The position numbers and the translations under genes were made by a program. A model generated the notes under the pieces. The model was given only the letters and a program-made list of their open reading frames with translations, had not been told where the DNA came from and did not search any database. Source: DATFYI01 sp035315125 (GTDB lineage Bacteria > Chloroflexota > Anaerolineae > Anaerolineales > Anaerolineaceae). From it: a DNA stretch of 17,449 nucleotides. The first letter of the stretch is position 1; the number at the start of each line of letters is the position of its first letter. Where the stretch lies: contig DATFYI010000115.1 of NCBI GenBank assembly GCA_035315125.1, positions 1 through 17,449 on the forward strand. The letters run 5' to 3'. Positions 8,329 through 15,897 of this stretch are shown here, piece after piece.

Positions 8329-8750
8329 CCATTTATTAGCTTATCAATCAGGCTTGTTCAGCTCCTAATTGCATGTACTCATAAGATGATACTTCCCTAA
8401 CCGTGGTAGGTCAGGATTGGATCACCATTTATACTTCCATGTTCAAGCATGCGATTTTTGAGCCAGGTGTTCAACCAGGTGGGGGTAATAACCTGGCAAA
8501 TCCCATAAGCAATAAATACTTTTTTTAACCTACGTTCAACCTTTCACAAATGAAAATTAGCTTTTAAGCGTCTGTAAGGTTCATGCGGCCCATAAAGGGG
8601 TAGTATTGGGTTAGCAAAATCAAAATAGAAGTGTATTCAACAAAATCACGATTCTATTAAATTTGCTTTTTCATCATGCTCTATTTTGAATAGAGGCAGA
8701 TGACTGTATTTTGTCTACTAATATAGACATCCACATCACCGCCTGCATCG
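8329..8750. other. Gene-free region at the base-composition shift
   Basis: No convincing coding frame was found. Base composition turns AT-rich here compared with the genes on the left. Small structures seen are CCAGGT at 8463-8468 and again at 8475-8480, the second pairing with ACCTGG at 8491-8496, and a short inverted repeat TGTCTA/TAGACA at 8712-8717 and 8724-8729. A weak promoter-like pair TTGCTT (8663-8668) and TTGAAT (8686-8691) with a 17-base spacer could drive the downstream leader. No tRNA, integrase or attachment site is recognisable. Confidence 0.5.
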
Positions 8751-8753
8751 TCA

Positions 8754-8812
8754 TACGCTTCTAGTCTTTACACGGTCCTGTTTGCTCTTCAGGAGTAAGA
8801 CGGTTATGCGTA
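8754..8812 (+). promoter_or_regulatory. Structured RNA leader of the first beta-helix gene
   Basis: The predicted RNA folds into a nested stem. TACGC (8754-8758) pairs with GCGTA (8808-8812). GTCTTTAC (8764-8771) pairs with GTAAGAC (8795-8801) with one bulged T. TCCTG (8776-8780) pairs with CAGGA (8790-8794) around a nine-base loop. The element lies directly before an intrinsic terminator and the gene's SD, which is the order of a riboswitch or other attenuator. It matches no riboswitch class I can recall. Confidence 0.5.
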
Positions 8813-8821
8813 CGCGTGAGT

Positions 8822-8854
8822 CTCCAGGGGGGAGATTCCCTCTGGGGCTTTTTT
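8822..8854 (+). terminator. Intrinsic terminator inside the leader of the first beta-helix gene
   Basis: A ten-pair stem with two wobbles (8822-8831 with 8838-8847, loop 8832-8837) is followed by a T6 run at 8849-8854. It lies 59 bases before the ATG at 8914 and almost 500 bases after the previous gene, so it is more likely a leader attenuator than that gene's terminator. TCTCC (8821-8825) could instead pair with GGAGA (8831-8835), a fold incompatible with the terminator. Confidence 0.65.
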
Positions 8855-8877
8855 ATTTACAAAACTCAATATGCCAA

Positions 8878-8905
8878 CTCTCGGTCAATTCGAGAGATCA
8901 AGGAG
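8878..8905 (+). promoter_or_regulatory. Hairpin plus Shine-Dalgarno that fixes the start of the first beta-helix gene
   Basis: CTCTCG (8878-8883) and CGAGAG (8891-8896) form a six-pair hairpin just upstream of the SD AAGGAG (8900-8905), which is eight bases before the ATG at 8914. A longer reading frame starting at 8782 would begin inside the leader hairpin and run through the terminator, so the 8914 start is preferred. Confidence 0.65.
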
Positions 8906-8913
8906 AATTCACA

Positions 8914-11412
8914 ATGAAATATAAAATCTGGAGCACGAACAGTTCGACCATAGTAAATCTCTTCAGATTATTGATTGTAATAGTTGTTGTTACTGCAGCG
9001 ATCGGGTCTTTTAAGAGTGTCGTGTCTGCCGCCGGTATAACTTATTATGTGTCACCTACGGGGTTGGACAGCAATCCTGGAACATTAAGTCAACCATTCA
9101 AAACCGTACAAAAAGGTGTAAACAGTTTGGCTGCCGGAAATACTTTATATCTTAGGGGTGGGACTTATCATGAAGCAATTATTGAATCTGGTTCGGGTTC
9201 TTCTTCGGCTCCGATCGTTATTTCTTCATATCCTGGTGAAACTGCTATTATTGATGGAACAGGATTTTCGCCGTCTCATAATGGCCCCTGGCAAAATGTT
9301 GAAATACAAGGCAGTTATGTAACTTTTGAAAACATAGAAGTAACGAATTCAGATACCAGGGGAGTAACTATTGATAATACAGCTAATTATGTAATTCTTA
9401 ATAATTTAAATGTCAATAATATTTGGTTTGGTGGAATTGAAACATATGGTGCAAATTGTATTATAGAAAATTCAAGTGTATGGCAAACTAATCGTTCCAA
9501 TTCGGCTACACCTGGATCAAGCGGATGGAGTGGTGCCCTAAATTTTGGTGATACCGGCCATGCGAGTTGGGGGATTAACGCCATCATTCGTAATAATCAG
9601 GTTTATCAAAATTGGGGGGAGGGCATTTTAGGTATGGACACCTATAATGGCCTGATTGAAGGGAATCGGGTTTGGGATAATTGGGCAATTGATATTTATC
9701 TGGATACAGTTAATACTACAACCATTGAGGATAATCTCGTCTATTACACGAATAATCAATCCTTTTGGAGGAACAAAAATCCATCACGACCTTCCGATGG
9801 GATAGCCATAAATGACGAAAATAATCTTCCTGGATATGTTTCATCTCATGATATAAAAGTTTATAACAATATTATTATCAATGCTTTTGATGGGTTCGTT
9901 TATGATAACCAAAATACACCTGGGGCAGCATTAATTAATGACTATGTAGGTTTTAATACCTTTGTAAATAATAATACAAGTTATGGTTGCTATGGTATGT
10001 ATTTTCATGGTCCTACCCCTGGAGTATCAAATTCAAAAACAATTATAGAGAATAATATTAGTTACGTTGTTTATTCAGGAGCTAATCCAGGAAAATCTGA
10101 TAATAACACTGGACTAATCTTCAGAAATAATAACTGGTCAAAAGCCCCGAATGCGTCAGTTAATGGTGCAAATGATATTATCAGTAATCCGATGCTGAGC
10201 AATCCAACACATGCGATTGATAACGATCAAATTGCATCACCTGTTGATCCGAGTTGGTATGCACTGACTGCATCTTCTCCTAGTATTAGTCATGCGTATC
10301 CTGAAAGTTGGATTACAACAGATTATGATGGTGACGACAGAAATAGTTCAAATCCCGATATTGGTCCATTGGAATACCAATCAAGTAGTTCTGCAACGAA
10401 TACACCTGTTGTGCCTACCGCCACCATAACCAACACCCCATTACCAGCAACTGCGACCGTAACCAGCACTCCATTACCAGCAACTGCGACCGTAACCAGT
10501 ACTCCGTTACCAGGAACCGCGATCCCAACCAATACCCCATTACCGGCTACTGCGACCATGACCAGCACTCCGTTACCAGCAACCGCGGTCGCAACCAATA
10601 CTCCGTTACCGACTACTGCGACCATAACCAGCACTCCGTTACCAGCAACCGCGGTCGCAACCAATACTCCGTTACCACCTACCGCGACTTTGGCCAACAC
10701 CCCATTACCACCTACCGCGACCAAAACCAATACGCCGTTACCACCAACCGCGGTCGCAACCAATACTCCGTTACCGGCTACTGCGACTTTGGCCAACACT
10801 CCATTACCACCAACCGCGACAAAAACCAATACGCCTGTAGCTTCGACACCCACTGTGCAGCCGACCAATGTCAAAACGGCCACTCCGCTTCCCTCGTCGC
10901 CTACTCCAACCAAACCACCCGCTCCGACCTCAATCCCAGCTCAATCCTTAATACAACTGAATCCAGTTGCTGACGATTATGTAAGCAGTGCATTCCCGAC
11001 CAATAATTATGGTGCTGACACAGTCTTAAAAGTGAGGTATAGCCCGGCAAGGCTTTCGTACCTGCGGTTTAACATTACCGGCTTGAGCGGTAAAACTATA
11101 AAAAGTGCAACCCTGCGCCTGCGAACCCAAACTGCTTCGAGCGTACCGATCTATGTGCGCGATGTCAGCAATAACACATGGACTGAAAAAGGGCTCATAT
11201 ACAATAACAGACCGGCTTTAGGAAGTACCCATATTGCGGGGCCTCAATCCTTCCAAGCGGAAACCTGGATCTCAATCGATGTGACCAGCCTGGTGAATGG
11301 CAATGGTTTGATCAGCCTGGCGGTGACCTTACAAAATTCAGCTTCTCTGTCATTTTACTCCAGAGAAAGTGGCAGCAATGCGCCGCAGCTCATTATCGTT
11401 CCGGCATCGTAG
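8914..11412 (+). CDS. Secreted right-handed beta-helix protein with TP-repeat linker and DNRLRE (CBM96-like) domain
   Basis: This predicted extracellular protein has 832 residues from the ATG at 8914. Residues 1-40 are a signal peptide with a hydrophobic core (about 18-30) and a small-residue end. A DUF1565-like entry segment follows (YYVSPTGLDSNPGTLSQPFK, about 44-63). Then come many Asn-rich parallel beta-helix coils to about residue 475, typical of polysaccharide lyases and surface adhesins. Residues 495-637 are thirteen 11-residue Thr/Pro repeats. The last 155 residues form a DNRLRE/CBM96-like domain (ADDYVSSAFPTNNYGADTVL, then YLRFNI and SFYSRESGSNAPQLII). The domain set suggests surface binding or breakdown of polysaccharide, but no catalytic triad can be named. 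It is paralogous to the next two genes. Confidence 0.88.
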   Translation: MKYKIWSTNSSTIVNLFRLLIVIVVVTAAIGSFKSVVSAAGITYYVSPTGLDSNPGTLSQPFKTVQKGVNSLAAGNTLYLRGGTYHEAIIESGSGSSSAPIVISSYPGETAIIDGTGFSPSHNGPWQNVEIQGSYVTFENIEVTNSDTRGVTIDNTANYVILNNLNVNNIWFGGIETYGANCIIENSSVWQTNRSNSATPGSSGWSGALNFGDTGHASWGINAIIRNNQVYQNWGEGILGMDTYNGLIEGNRVWDNWAIDIYLDTVNTTTIEDNLVYYTNNQSFWRNKNPSRPSDGIAINDENNLPGYVSSHDIKVYNNIIINAFDGFVYDNQNTPGAALINDYVGFNTFVNNNTSYGCYGMYFHGPTPGVSNSKTIIENNISYVVYSGANPGKSDNNTGLIFRNNNWSKAPNASVNGANDIISNPMLSNPTHAIDNDQIASPVDPSWYALTASSPSISHAYPESWITTDYDGDDRNSSNPDIGPLEYQSSSSATNTPVVPTATITNTPLPATATVTSTPLPATATVTSTPLPGTAIPTNTPLPATATMTSTPLPATAVATNTPLPTTATITSTPLPATAVATNTPLPPTATLANTPLPPTATKTNTPLPPTAVATNTPLPATATLANTPLPPTATKTNTPVASTPTVQPTNVKTATPLPSSPTPTKPPAPTSIPAQSLIQLNPVADDYVSSAFPTNNYGADTVLKVRYSPARLSYLRFNITGLSGKTIKSATLRLRTQTASSVPIYVRDVSNNTWTEKGLIYNNRPALGSTHIAGPQSFQAETWISIDVTSLVNGNGLISLAVTLQNSASLSFYSRESGSNAPQLIIVPAS
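10396..10824 (+). repeat. Thirteen tandem 33-bp repeats encoding the Thr/Pro linker
   Basis: Thirteen units of 11 codons, consensus TNTPLPATATx, run from 10396 to 10824, with a partial fourteenth unit after it. Units vary mainly at position 2 (Asn or Ser), position 7 (Ala, Pro, Thr, Gly) and the last two residues. A two-unit block (TSTPLPATAVA then TNTPLPxTA) recurs, pointing to stepwise duplication. The array is GC-richer than the beta-helix sequence on its left. Such linkers are usually extended and often O-glycosylated. Because it is in frame and imperfect, it is not a CRISPR array. Confidence 0.92.
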
Positions 11413-11428
11413 GGTAAACCTTTCATTT

Positions 11429-11458
11429 TTGTTAAGTGCTGTAAGGTACTTCTATGTT
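11429..11458 (+). promoter_or_regulatory. Candidate promoter of the second beta-helix gene
   Basis: TTGTTA (11429-11434) and TATGTT (11453-11458) lie 18 bases apart and each match four of six consensus positions. Transcription would start near 11465, just before the structured leader, which fits an attenuated transcript. It begins only 16 bases after the previous stop codon. Confidence 0.4.
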
Positions 11459-11495
11459 AAGATAAAAAAATCCACAGGAAAGCCAAACTCGTCGA

Positions 11496-11557
11496 GAGGC
11501 AGTAACACAACGTTACAGATCTAACGGCCTAAAGCCACAAGATCGCCGTACCGCCTC
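11496..11557 (+). promoter_or_regulatory. Structured RNA leader (three-way-junction-like) of the second beta-helix gene
   Basis: A closing stem GAGGC (11496-11500) with GCCTC (11553-11557) encloses two arms. One is GTAAC/GTTAC (11502-11506 with 11512-11516, loop ACAAC). The other is ACGGC/GCCGT (11524-11528 with 11545-11549). The second arm has an alternative fold using GATC (11518-11521 with 11541-11544) plus GGC/GCC (11526-11528 with 11534-11536). Mutually exclusive arms ahead of a terminator are what a sensing RNA would show. It vaguely recalls a three-way-junction riboswitch, but conserved class motifs such as the GACGCAAAG of c-di-GMP-I are absent. Confidence 0.5.
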
Positions 11558-11580
11558 ATTAACATCATTCTTTCATCATA

Positions 11581-11618
11581 AAAATCCTTGGGAGTATTCT
11601 CTCAAGGATTTTCTTTTT
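11581..11618 (+). terminator. Strong intrinsic terminator just upstream of the second beta-helix gene
   Basis: A fourteen-pair stem (11581-11594 with 11599-11612, one wobble, loop TATT) is followed by a T5 run at 11614-11618. The ATG at 11656 is only 37 bases further on. That leaves no room for a normal promoter plus the SD at 11641-11647, so transcription must come through this terminator. It may also end the upstream gene's transcript, and the two roles are compatible. Confidence 0.8.
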
Positions 11619-11655
11619 CAAAAATCTGAAATATTAAAAAAAGAGGATTTTGAAT

Positions 11656-14040
11656 ATGAACGCTAAACAAAAATCTTTTCAAAAGAAGTTAACGGTCAGA
11701 AAAAGGAATGCTTCAAAAGTTCTTAGAAATATTACTATATTATGTTTATTTTGTTTTACAATGTTTGCATTTGTAAAACCGGTCTCCGCAAGTAACACGA
11801 GCAATTTTCACAATATAGGTATAGACGATTCGGGTACAAATCCAGACACAGCCACTCCAATATTGACTATAGCCTCATCAGATACCCCAACTACGACGCC
11901 TCAAGAGTCTACTGCGACCTTTACTGACATCCCATCGACACCAACCATTGAATTTACAAAAACTACTGAGCCGCCCACTGCGACTCTAACCAATACTCCT
12001 GAACAGCCAACAGTTACCCCAACAAACACAGTTGCTATGCCTACCAGCAGCTTCACCCATACGGCAGAACCACCGACCACCACCGTAGCACCAACTCTTG
12101 CAACGTCTTTGCCTACAGCAACCATGACGTCTGAACCAACAGTAGGTAATATAAAATCTCAGGCATCCACTACGACATATTATGTAAGCACAACAGGGTC
12201 TGATAGCAATCCAGGGACACTGAGTCAGCCTTTTAAAACCATACAAAAAGGCATCAACAGCCTGGCTGCCGGAAATACTTTATATGTCAGGGCTGGAACC
12301 TATACTGAGGCCATTAATATTAATAATTCCGGTACGTCTTCCACACCCATCGACATTTCTTCATACCCCGGAGAAACCGCAAAGCTTGATGGGAGTGGAC
12401 TAAACTCAAGTCTTGCAAAATATTATACACGGATGGTCAGTATTTATGGAAGTTATATTATTTTTGAAAACTTTGAGATAACCTACCCTCTCGGTTATGG
12501 TCTTATAGATGAACCGGCTGCTTCCCATAATATCATCCGAAACTTGAATATTCACAATACATGGGGCCAAGGAGTAAATATTTGGGGAAACAACAATATT
12601 TTTGAAAACAGTAAAGTATGGGAAACAAATTTATCAAATAAAGCTTCACCTGGCTCAAGTGGTTGGGGAGGCGCTCTTACAGTTGGAGACTCAGCTCATG
12701 CAAATTATGGTGTCAATTCTATTATTAGTGGTAATCAGGTTTACCAAAATTATGGCGAAGGTATTTTGTGCATGTATACCAATAATGTCGTGATTGAGGG
12801 CAATCGGGTTTGGGATGATTGGGCCTTGGGGATTTATCCCGACTCTTGTAGTTACACAACGATTAATAAGAATCTTGTTTATTATACGGACAATCATGAA
12901 TTCTGGCGATATGCTAAATCATCACCTCCCTATCCTTCTCTCGGCATATATATTTCGAATGAAAATCTTATTGCCGGCATGGTTGGGCATGATCGAAAGA
13001 TTTACAACAATATCATTGTGAATACCAATATAGGGTTTTATTTCAATAGTGGTGGTACACCTGGCTCAACACTTAACAATGATATTTTCACCAATAACAC
13101 GATTATCAACGAGGAATCTTCTTATCACCCATTTGGGATCTATATCGATGCACCGGCAAGTAATGCCAATCACAAAAATACGATTATTGAGAATAATTTA
13201 GTTCTGATAGCTAATGGTTTATCCGGAAATGCCGCCAGTTCAACACAAGGGTTAACTTTTTCCCATAATCTTTGGACAAAGGCCCCTAATTCATCGGTTA
13301 ACGGTACAGGGGATTATATTGGTGATCCACAATTAGTTAATCCAACCCAGACGGTGGCGCTCGATCAGATTACTTATCCATTAGATGCGGCTGCGTATGC
13401 ACTGAGTCCCTCGTCTCCGGCAATAAATAAAGCGAGTTCTGTTTCGGGTGTAGTGGATGATTATTTCGGGAATAATAGAGGAACTTCTCCCGATATGGGT
13501 GCAATGGAATTTATGGGTACACCTGCGCCTACTTCAACTCCGACTTCAACTCCGACTTCAACACCCCCTCAGTCCTCGATCCAGCTCAATCCGGTCGCTG
13601 ACGATTATGTAAGCAGTGCATTCCCAACCAGTAATTATGGTACTGACACAGTCCTGAAAGTGAGATACAGCCCGGCAAGGATTGCGTACCTGCGATTTAA
13701 TGTAAGCGGGTTGAACGGAAAAGCAGTTAAAAGTGCAACACTGCGCCTGCGAACCCAAACTGCTTCTAGCGTACCGATTTATGTGCGCAATGTCAGCAAC
13801 ACTACATGGACTGAAACTGGTCTTACTTACAAGAACAAACCAGCTTTAGGGAGTACTAAAATTAAGGGGCCTCAATCCTTCCAAGCGGAAACCTGGATCT
13901 CAATCAATGTGACCAGCCTGGTGAAAGGTGAGGGTTTGATCAACCTGGCGGTAACCTTACAAAATTCAGCTTCTCTGAGCTTTTACTCAAGAGAAAGCGG
14001 CAGTAATGCGCCGCAGCTCGTTATCGTTCCGGCTTCGTAA
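11656..14040 (+). CDS. Secreted right-handed beta-helix protein with two TP linkers and DNRLRE (CBM96-like) domain
   Basis: This predicted surface protein has 794 residues from the ATG at 11656, which follows the SD AAGAGGA (11641-11647). An upstream in-frame TTG at 11650 is less likely. A basic N-terminus and hydrophobic core (about 25-43) form a signal peptide. Residues about 55-165 are a Thr/Pro/Ser stalk located before the beta-helix, unlike in the first paralog. The DUF1565-like segment (YYVSTTGSDSNPGTLSQPFK) starts near 174, beta-helix coils run to about 615, a short TPTSTPTS linker follows, and a DNRLRE/CBM96-like domain fills 640-794. The domain order is thus stalk, helix, linker, binding domain. 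A polysaccharide-binding or -cleaving role is inferred from fold only. Its C-terminal domain DNA is far closer to the first paralog than its helix is. Confidence 0.88.
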   Translation: MNAKQKSFQKKLTVRKRNASKVLRNITILCLFCFTMFAFVKPVSASNTSNFHNIGIDDSGTNPDTATPILTIASSDTPTTTPQESTATFTDIPSTPTIEFTKTTEPPTATLTNTPEQPTVTPTNTVAMPTSSFTHTAEPPTTTVAPTLATSLPTATMTSEPTVGNIKSQASTTTYYVSTTGSDSNPGTLSQPFKTIQKGINSLAAGNTLYVRAGTYTEAININNSGTSSTPIDISSYPGETAKLDGSGLNSSLAKYYTRMVSIYGSYIIFENFEITYPLGYGLIDEPAASHNIIRNLNIHNTWGQGVNIWGNNNIFENSKVWETNLSNKASPGSSGWGGALTVGDSAHANYGVNSIISGNQVYQNYGEGILCMYTNNVVIEGNRVWDDWALGIYPDSCSYTTINKNLVYYTDNHEFWRYAKSSPPYPSLGIYISNENLIAGMVGHDRKIYNNIIVNTNIGFYFNSGGTPGSTLNNDIFTNNTIINEESSYHPFGIYIDAPASNANHKNTIIENNLVLIANGLSGNAASSTQGLTFSHNLWTKAPNSSVNGTGDYIGDPQLVNPTQTVALDQITYPLDAAAYALSPSSPAINKASSVSGVVDDYFGNNRGTSPDMGAMEFMGTPAPTSTPTSTPTSTPPQSSIQLNPVADDYVSSAFPTSNYGTDTVLKVRYSPARIAYLRFNVSGLNGKAVKSATLRLRTQTASSVPIYVRNVSNTTWTETGLTYKNKPALGSTKIKGPQSFQAETWISINVTSLVKGEGLINLAVTLQNSASLSFYSRESGSNAPQLVIVPAS

Positions 14041-14079
14041 TCCATTTGTGTTACGTTCTTGTTGGGTTTCACGATGCTA

Positions 14080-15654
14080 TTAGTTAGATGGAGCAGATGA
14101 ACTAATATATTCAATAGCGCCAATATCGGGAGTATTCCCTCTATTTTTTCCAAAATAATCGTCGACCACTTCAGCAACAGGAGATGCTTTGTTAATGACT
14201 GGAGATGAAGTGGTCGGTGCATACCCGGCAGCATTTAAGGGATTTGCAATTTGATCCGGTGCGACTAGTTGAGTTGGATTAACCAACTGCGGATCGCCAA
14301 TGAAATCCCCCGTACTGTTTATGGATGGATCAGGGCGTTTAGACCATAGATTATGGGAAAATGTTAACCCTGTCGTAGCCCCCTGTGCATATCCAGACCA
14401 GCCATCAGGTACAAGAACTAAATTATTTTCAAAAATAGTATTTTTGTGATTTGCATTACCTCCGGGCACACCAATAAGAATCCCATATGATTTAGTTAAT
14501 TCGCTGACAATCGTATTATTCGTAATAATGTCATCGATCAAAGCCGCACCCGGGGCCCTACCTGTCCAAAAGCTAATTCCCGCAACACAATTCACGGTAA
14601 TATTATTGAATATTTTTCGACCATGCCCAACAGGATATCCTTCAATCGTGCCTTCGTTGGCCAATTCAATGCCTACACTGGGAAGTGCATTTTTCCAAAA
14701 GGCCCTATTATCCGTATAAAAAACTAGATTATCGTCAATGGTTGTATTACTGACTTGATCCATATAAATATCAAGTGCCCAATTATCCCAAACCCGGTTT
14801 CCTTCAATCAGGCCATTATAGGTGTACATACCTAAAATGCCTTCCCCCCAATTTTGATAAACCTGATCATTATAAATAACAGCGTTGATACCCCAGCTAG
14901 GATGACCCGTATCCCCAAACGTTAGAGCGCCTCCCCAACCTGTTGATCCAGGCGAAGCTGAATTTGCCAGGTTGGTTTGCCAAACTTGAGAATTTTTCAC
15001 AGTGCCATTATTTCCATAAAGTACAATACCAGTAAACCAAATATGATTGACATTTAAATTATTTAGAACCACATTCTGAGCTGAGTTGTCGACAGTAATT
15101 CCCCTTGAACCCGAATTAGTCAACACAAAATTTTGAAAGATGATATAACTTCCTTTTATTTCAACTATTTGCCAAGGACTGGTATGTGCTGGAGACAGCC
15201 CAGTTCCATCAATAACAGCGGTTTCACCTGGATAAGAAGAAATAACGATCGGAGCCGAAGAAGTACCCGAAATAGATTCAATAACTGTTTCATTATATAT
15301 CCCACCTCTGACATATAAAGTATTTCCGGCAGCCAGGCTGTCGATACCTTTTTGTATGGTTTTGAAAGGCTGACTTAGCGTCCCAGGATTGCTATCGGAT
15401 CCTGTATTGCTTACAAAATATTGAGATATTGGTGTTGGTGCAGGTGTAAGTGTAGTTGTAGGTGTAGGTGTAGGTGTAGGTGTAGGTGTAATGGCCATAG
15501 GCAAGAAAGTAGGAATAGAGCCAGTTGAAATATACCAAATTATGGAACCGGAAAATAAAATAACAACCAGGATGAACAATATCAATGAGAAAGCTCGCCA
15601 CCCAGACAGCCCACGAATAAAACCGCCAAGAAAGTTAGTATTTTTTTGTTTCAT
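14080..15654 (-). CDS. Membrane-anchored beta-helix protein, third paralog, without DNRLRE domain
   Basis: This 524-residue protein is convergent to the second paralog, with only 39 bases between stops. A basic N-terminus and a single hydrophobic helix (about 19-45) act as an uncleaved anchor or signal. A short TPTPTPTP linker (about 52-74) follows, then the DUF1565-like segment (YFVSNTGSDSNPGTLSQPFK, from about 78) and beta-helix coils to the end near DIGAIEYISS. It lacks the C-terminal DNRLRE/CBM96-like domain of its paralogs, so it is probably held at the membrane by its N-terminus rather than binding through a C-terminal module. No clear SD precedes the ATG. The predicted promoter gives a leader of only about 15 bases. 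Function is unassigned beyond a surface beta-helix protein. Confidence 0.85.
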   Translation of the reverse strand: MKQKNTNFLGGFIRGLSGWRAFSLILFILVVILFSGSIIWYISTGSIPTFLPMAITPTPTPTPTPTTTLTPAPTPISQYFVSNTGSDSNPGTLSQPFKTIQKGIDSLAAGNTLYVRGGIYNETVIESISGTSSAPIVISSYPGETAVIDGTGLSPAHTSPWQIVEIKGSYIIFQNFVLTNSGSRGITVDNSAQNVVLNNLNVNHIWFTGIVLYGNNGTVKNSQVWQTNLANSASPGSTGWGGALTFGDTGHPSWGINAVIYNDQVYQNWGEGILGMYTYNGLIEGNRVWDNWALDIYMDQVSNTTIDDNLVFYTDNRAFWKNALPSVGIELANEGTIEGYPVGHGRKIFNNITVNCVAGISFWTGRAPGAALIDDIITNNTIVSELTKSYGILIGVPGGNANHKNTIFENNLVLVPDGWSGYAQGATTGLTFSHNLWSKRPDPSINSTGDFIGDPQLVNPTQLVAPDQIANPLNAAGYAPTTSSPVINKASPVAEVVDDYFGKNRGNTPDIGAIEYISSSAPSN

Positions 15655-15675
15655 AATAGATCGCTTATTCGCCTA

Positions 15676-15704
15676 ACAATATCATATAACATAGCATTTC
15701 TCAA
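15676..15704 (-). promoter_or_regulatory. Candidate sigma70 promoter of the third beta-helix gene
   Basis: On the minus strand TTGAGA (15699-15704, five of six) and TATTGT (15676-15681, four of six) are separated by exactly 17 bases. The start site would be near 15669, about 15 bases before the ATG. Unlike its two paralogs, this gene has no terminator between promoter and start. Confidence 0.55.
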
Positions 15705-15709
15705 GGGGG

Positions 15710-15723
15710 TCACCATTCGGTGA
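15710..15723. promoter_or_regulatory. Inverted repeat just upstream of the -35 box
   Basis: TCACC (15710-15714) and GGTGA (15719-15723) form a perfect five-base inverted repeat with a four-base spacer, ending six bases upstream of the predicted -35 element. The position suits an activator or repressor site for the third beta-helix gene. No regulator is identified. Confidence 0.35.
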
Positions 15724-15791
15724 TCATTTCATTTTCGCCGATAATTCGAATTCTCTATTTGAAAAGCAGAAAATATGAATGGATAAGGAAC

Positions 15792-15840
15792 AAAAAACCT
15801 CCTCGACTTGGGTCTGCCTGGCAGTTTCCGGTCGAGGAGG
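15792..15840 (-). terminator. Intrinsic terminator of the GT-C glycosyltransferase gene
   Basis: CCTCCTCGAC (15798-15807) and GTCGAGGAGG (15831-15840) form a perfect ten-pair stem. On the minus strand it is followed by a U6 run (15792-15797). It lies about 58 bases past the stop of the glycosyltransferase at 15898, so it insulates the third beta-helix gene from read-through. Confidence 0.9.
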
Positions 15841-15897
15841 GGGTATTTTATATTCTACTATCTGATTATCGCTTGCAAAAGTCTATGCTTTTTAGCT

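Noticed and set aside
8782..8913. 44-codon N-terminal extension of the first beta-helix protein
   Set aside because: It would begin within the leader hairpin and cross the intrinsic terminator. The ATG at 8914 has a good SD and is directly followed by a normal signal peptide.
10396..10824. Regular ~33-bp repeats resembling a CRISPR array
   Set aside because: The repeats are contiguous without unique spacers, stay in frame and encode a Thr/Pro linker inside a larger secreted protein.
10323..10913. 196-codon minus-strand frame rich in Gly, Val and Ala
   Set aside because: It is the complement of the Thr/Pro repeat array, has no SD, and its repeat structure is fully explained by the sense gene.
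11496..11557. Identification of the second leader as a c-di-GMP-I riboswitch
   Set aside because: It has a three-way-junction-like shape and a GGCCTAAA stretch in common, but the conserved GACGCAAAG-type segment and the GNRA-loop arm are not found, so no class is assigned.
14041..14079. Possible bidirectional terminator between the convergent second and third beta-helix genes
   Set aside because: No stem of useful length with a T-run on either strand could be found in these 39 bases.
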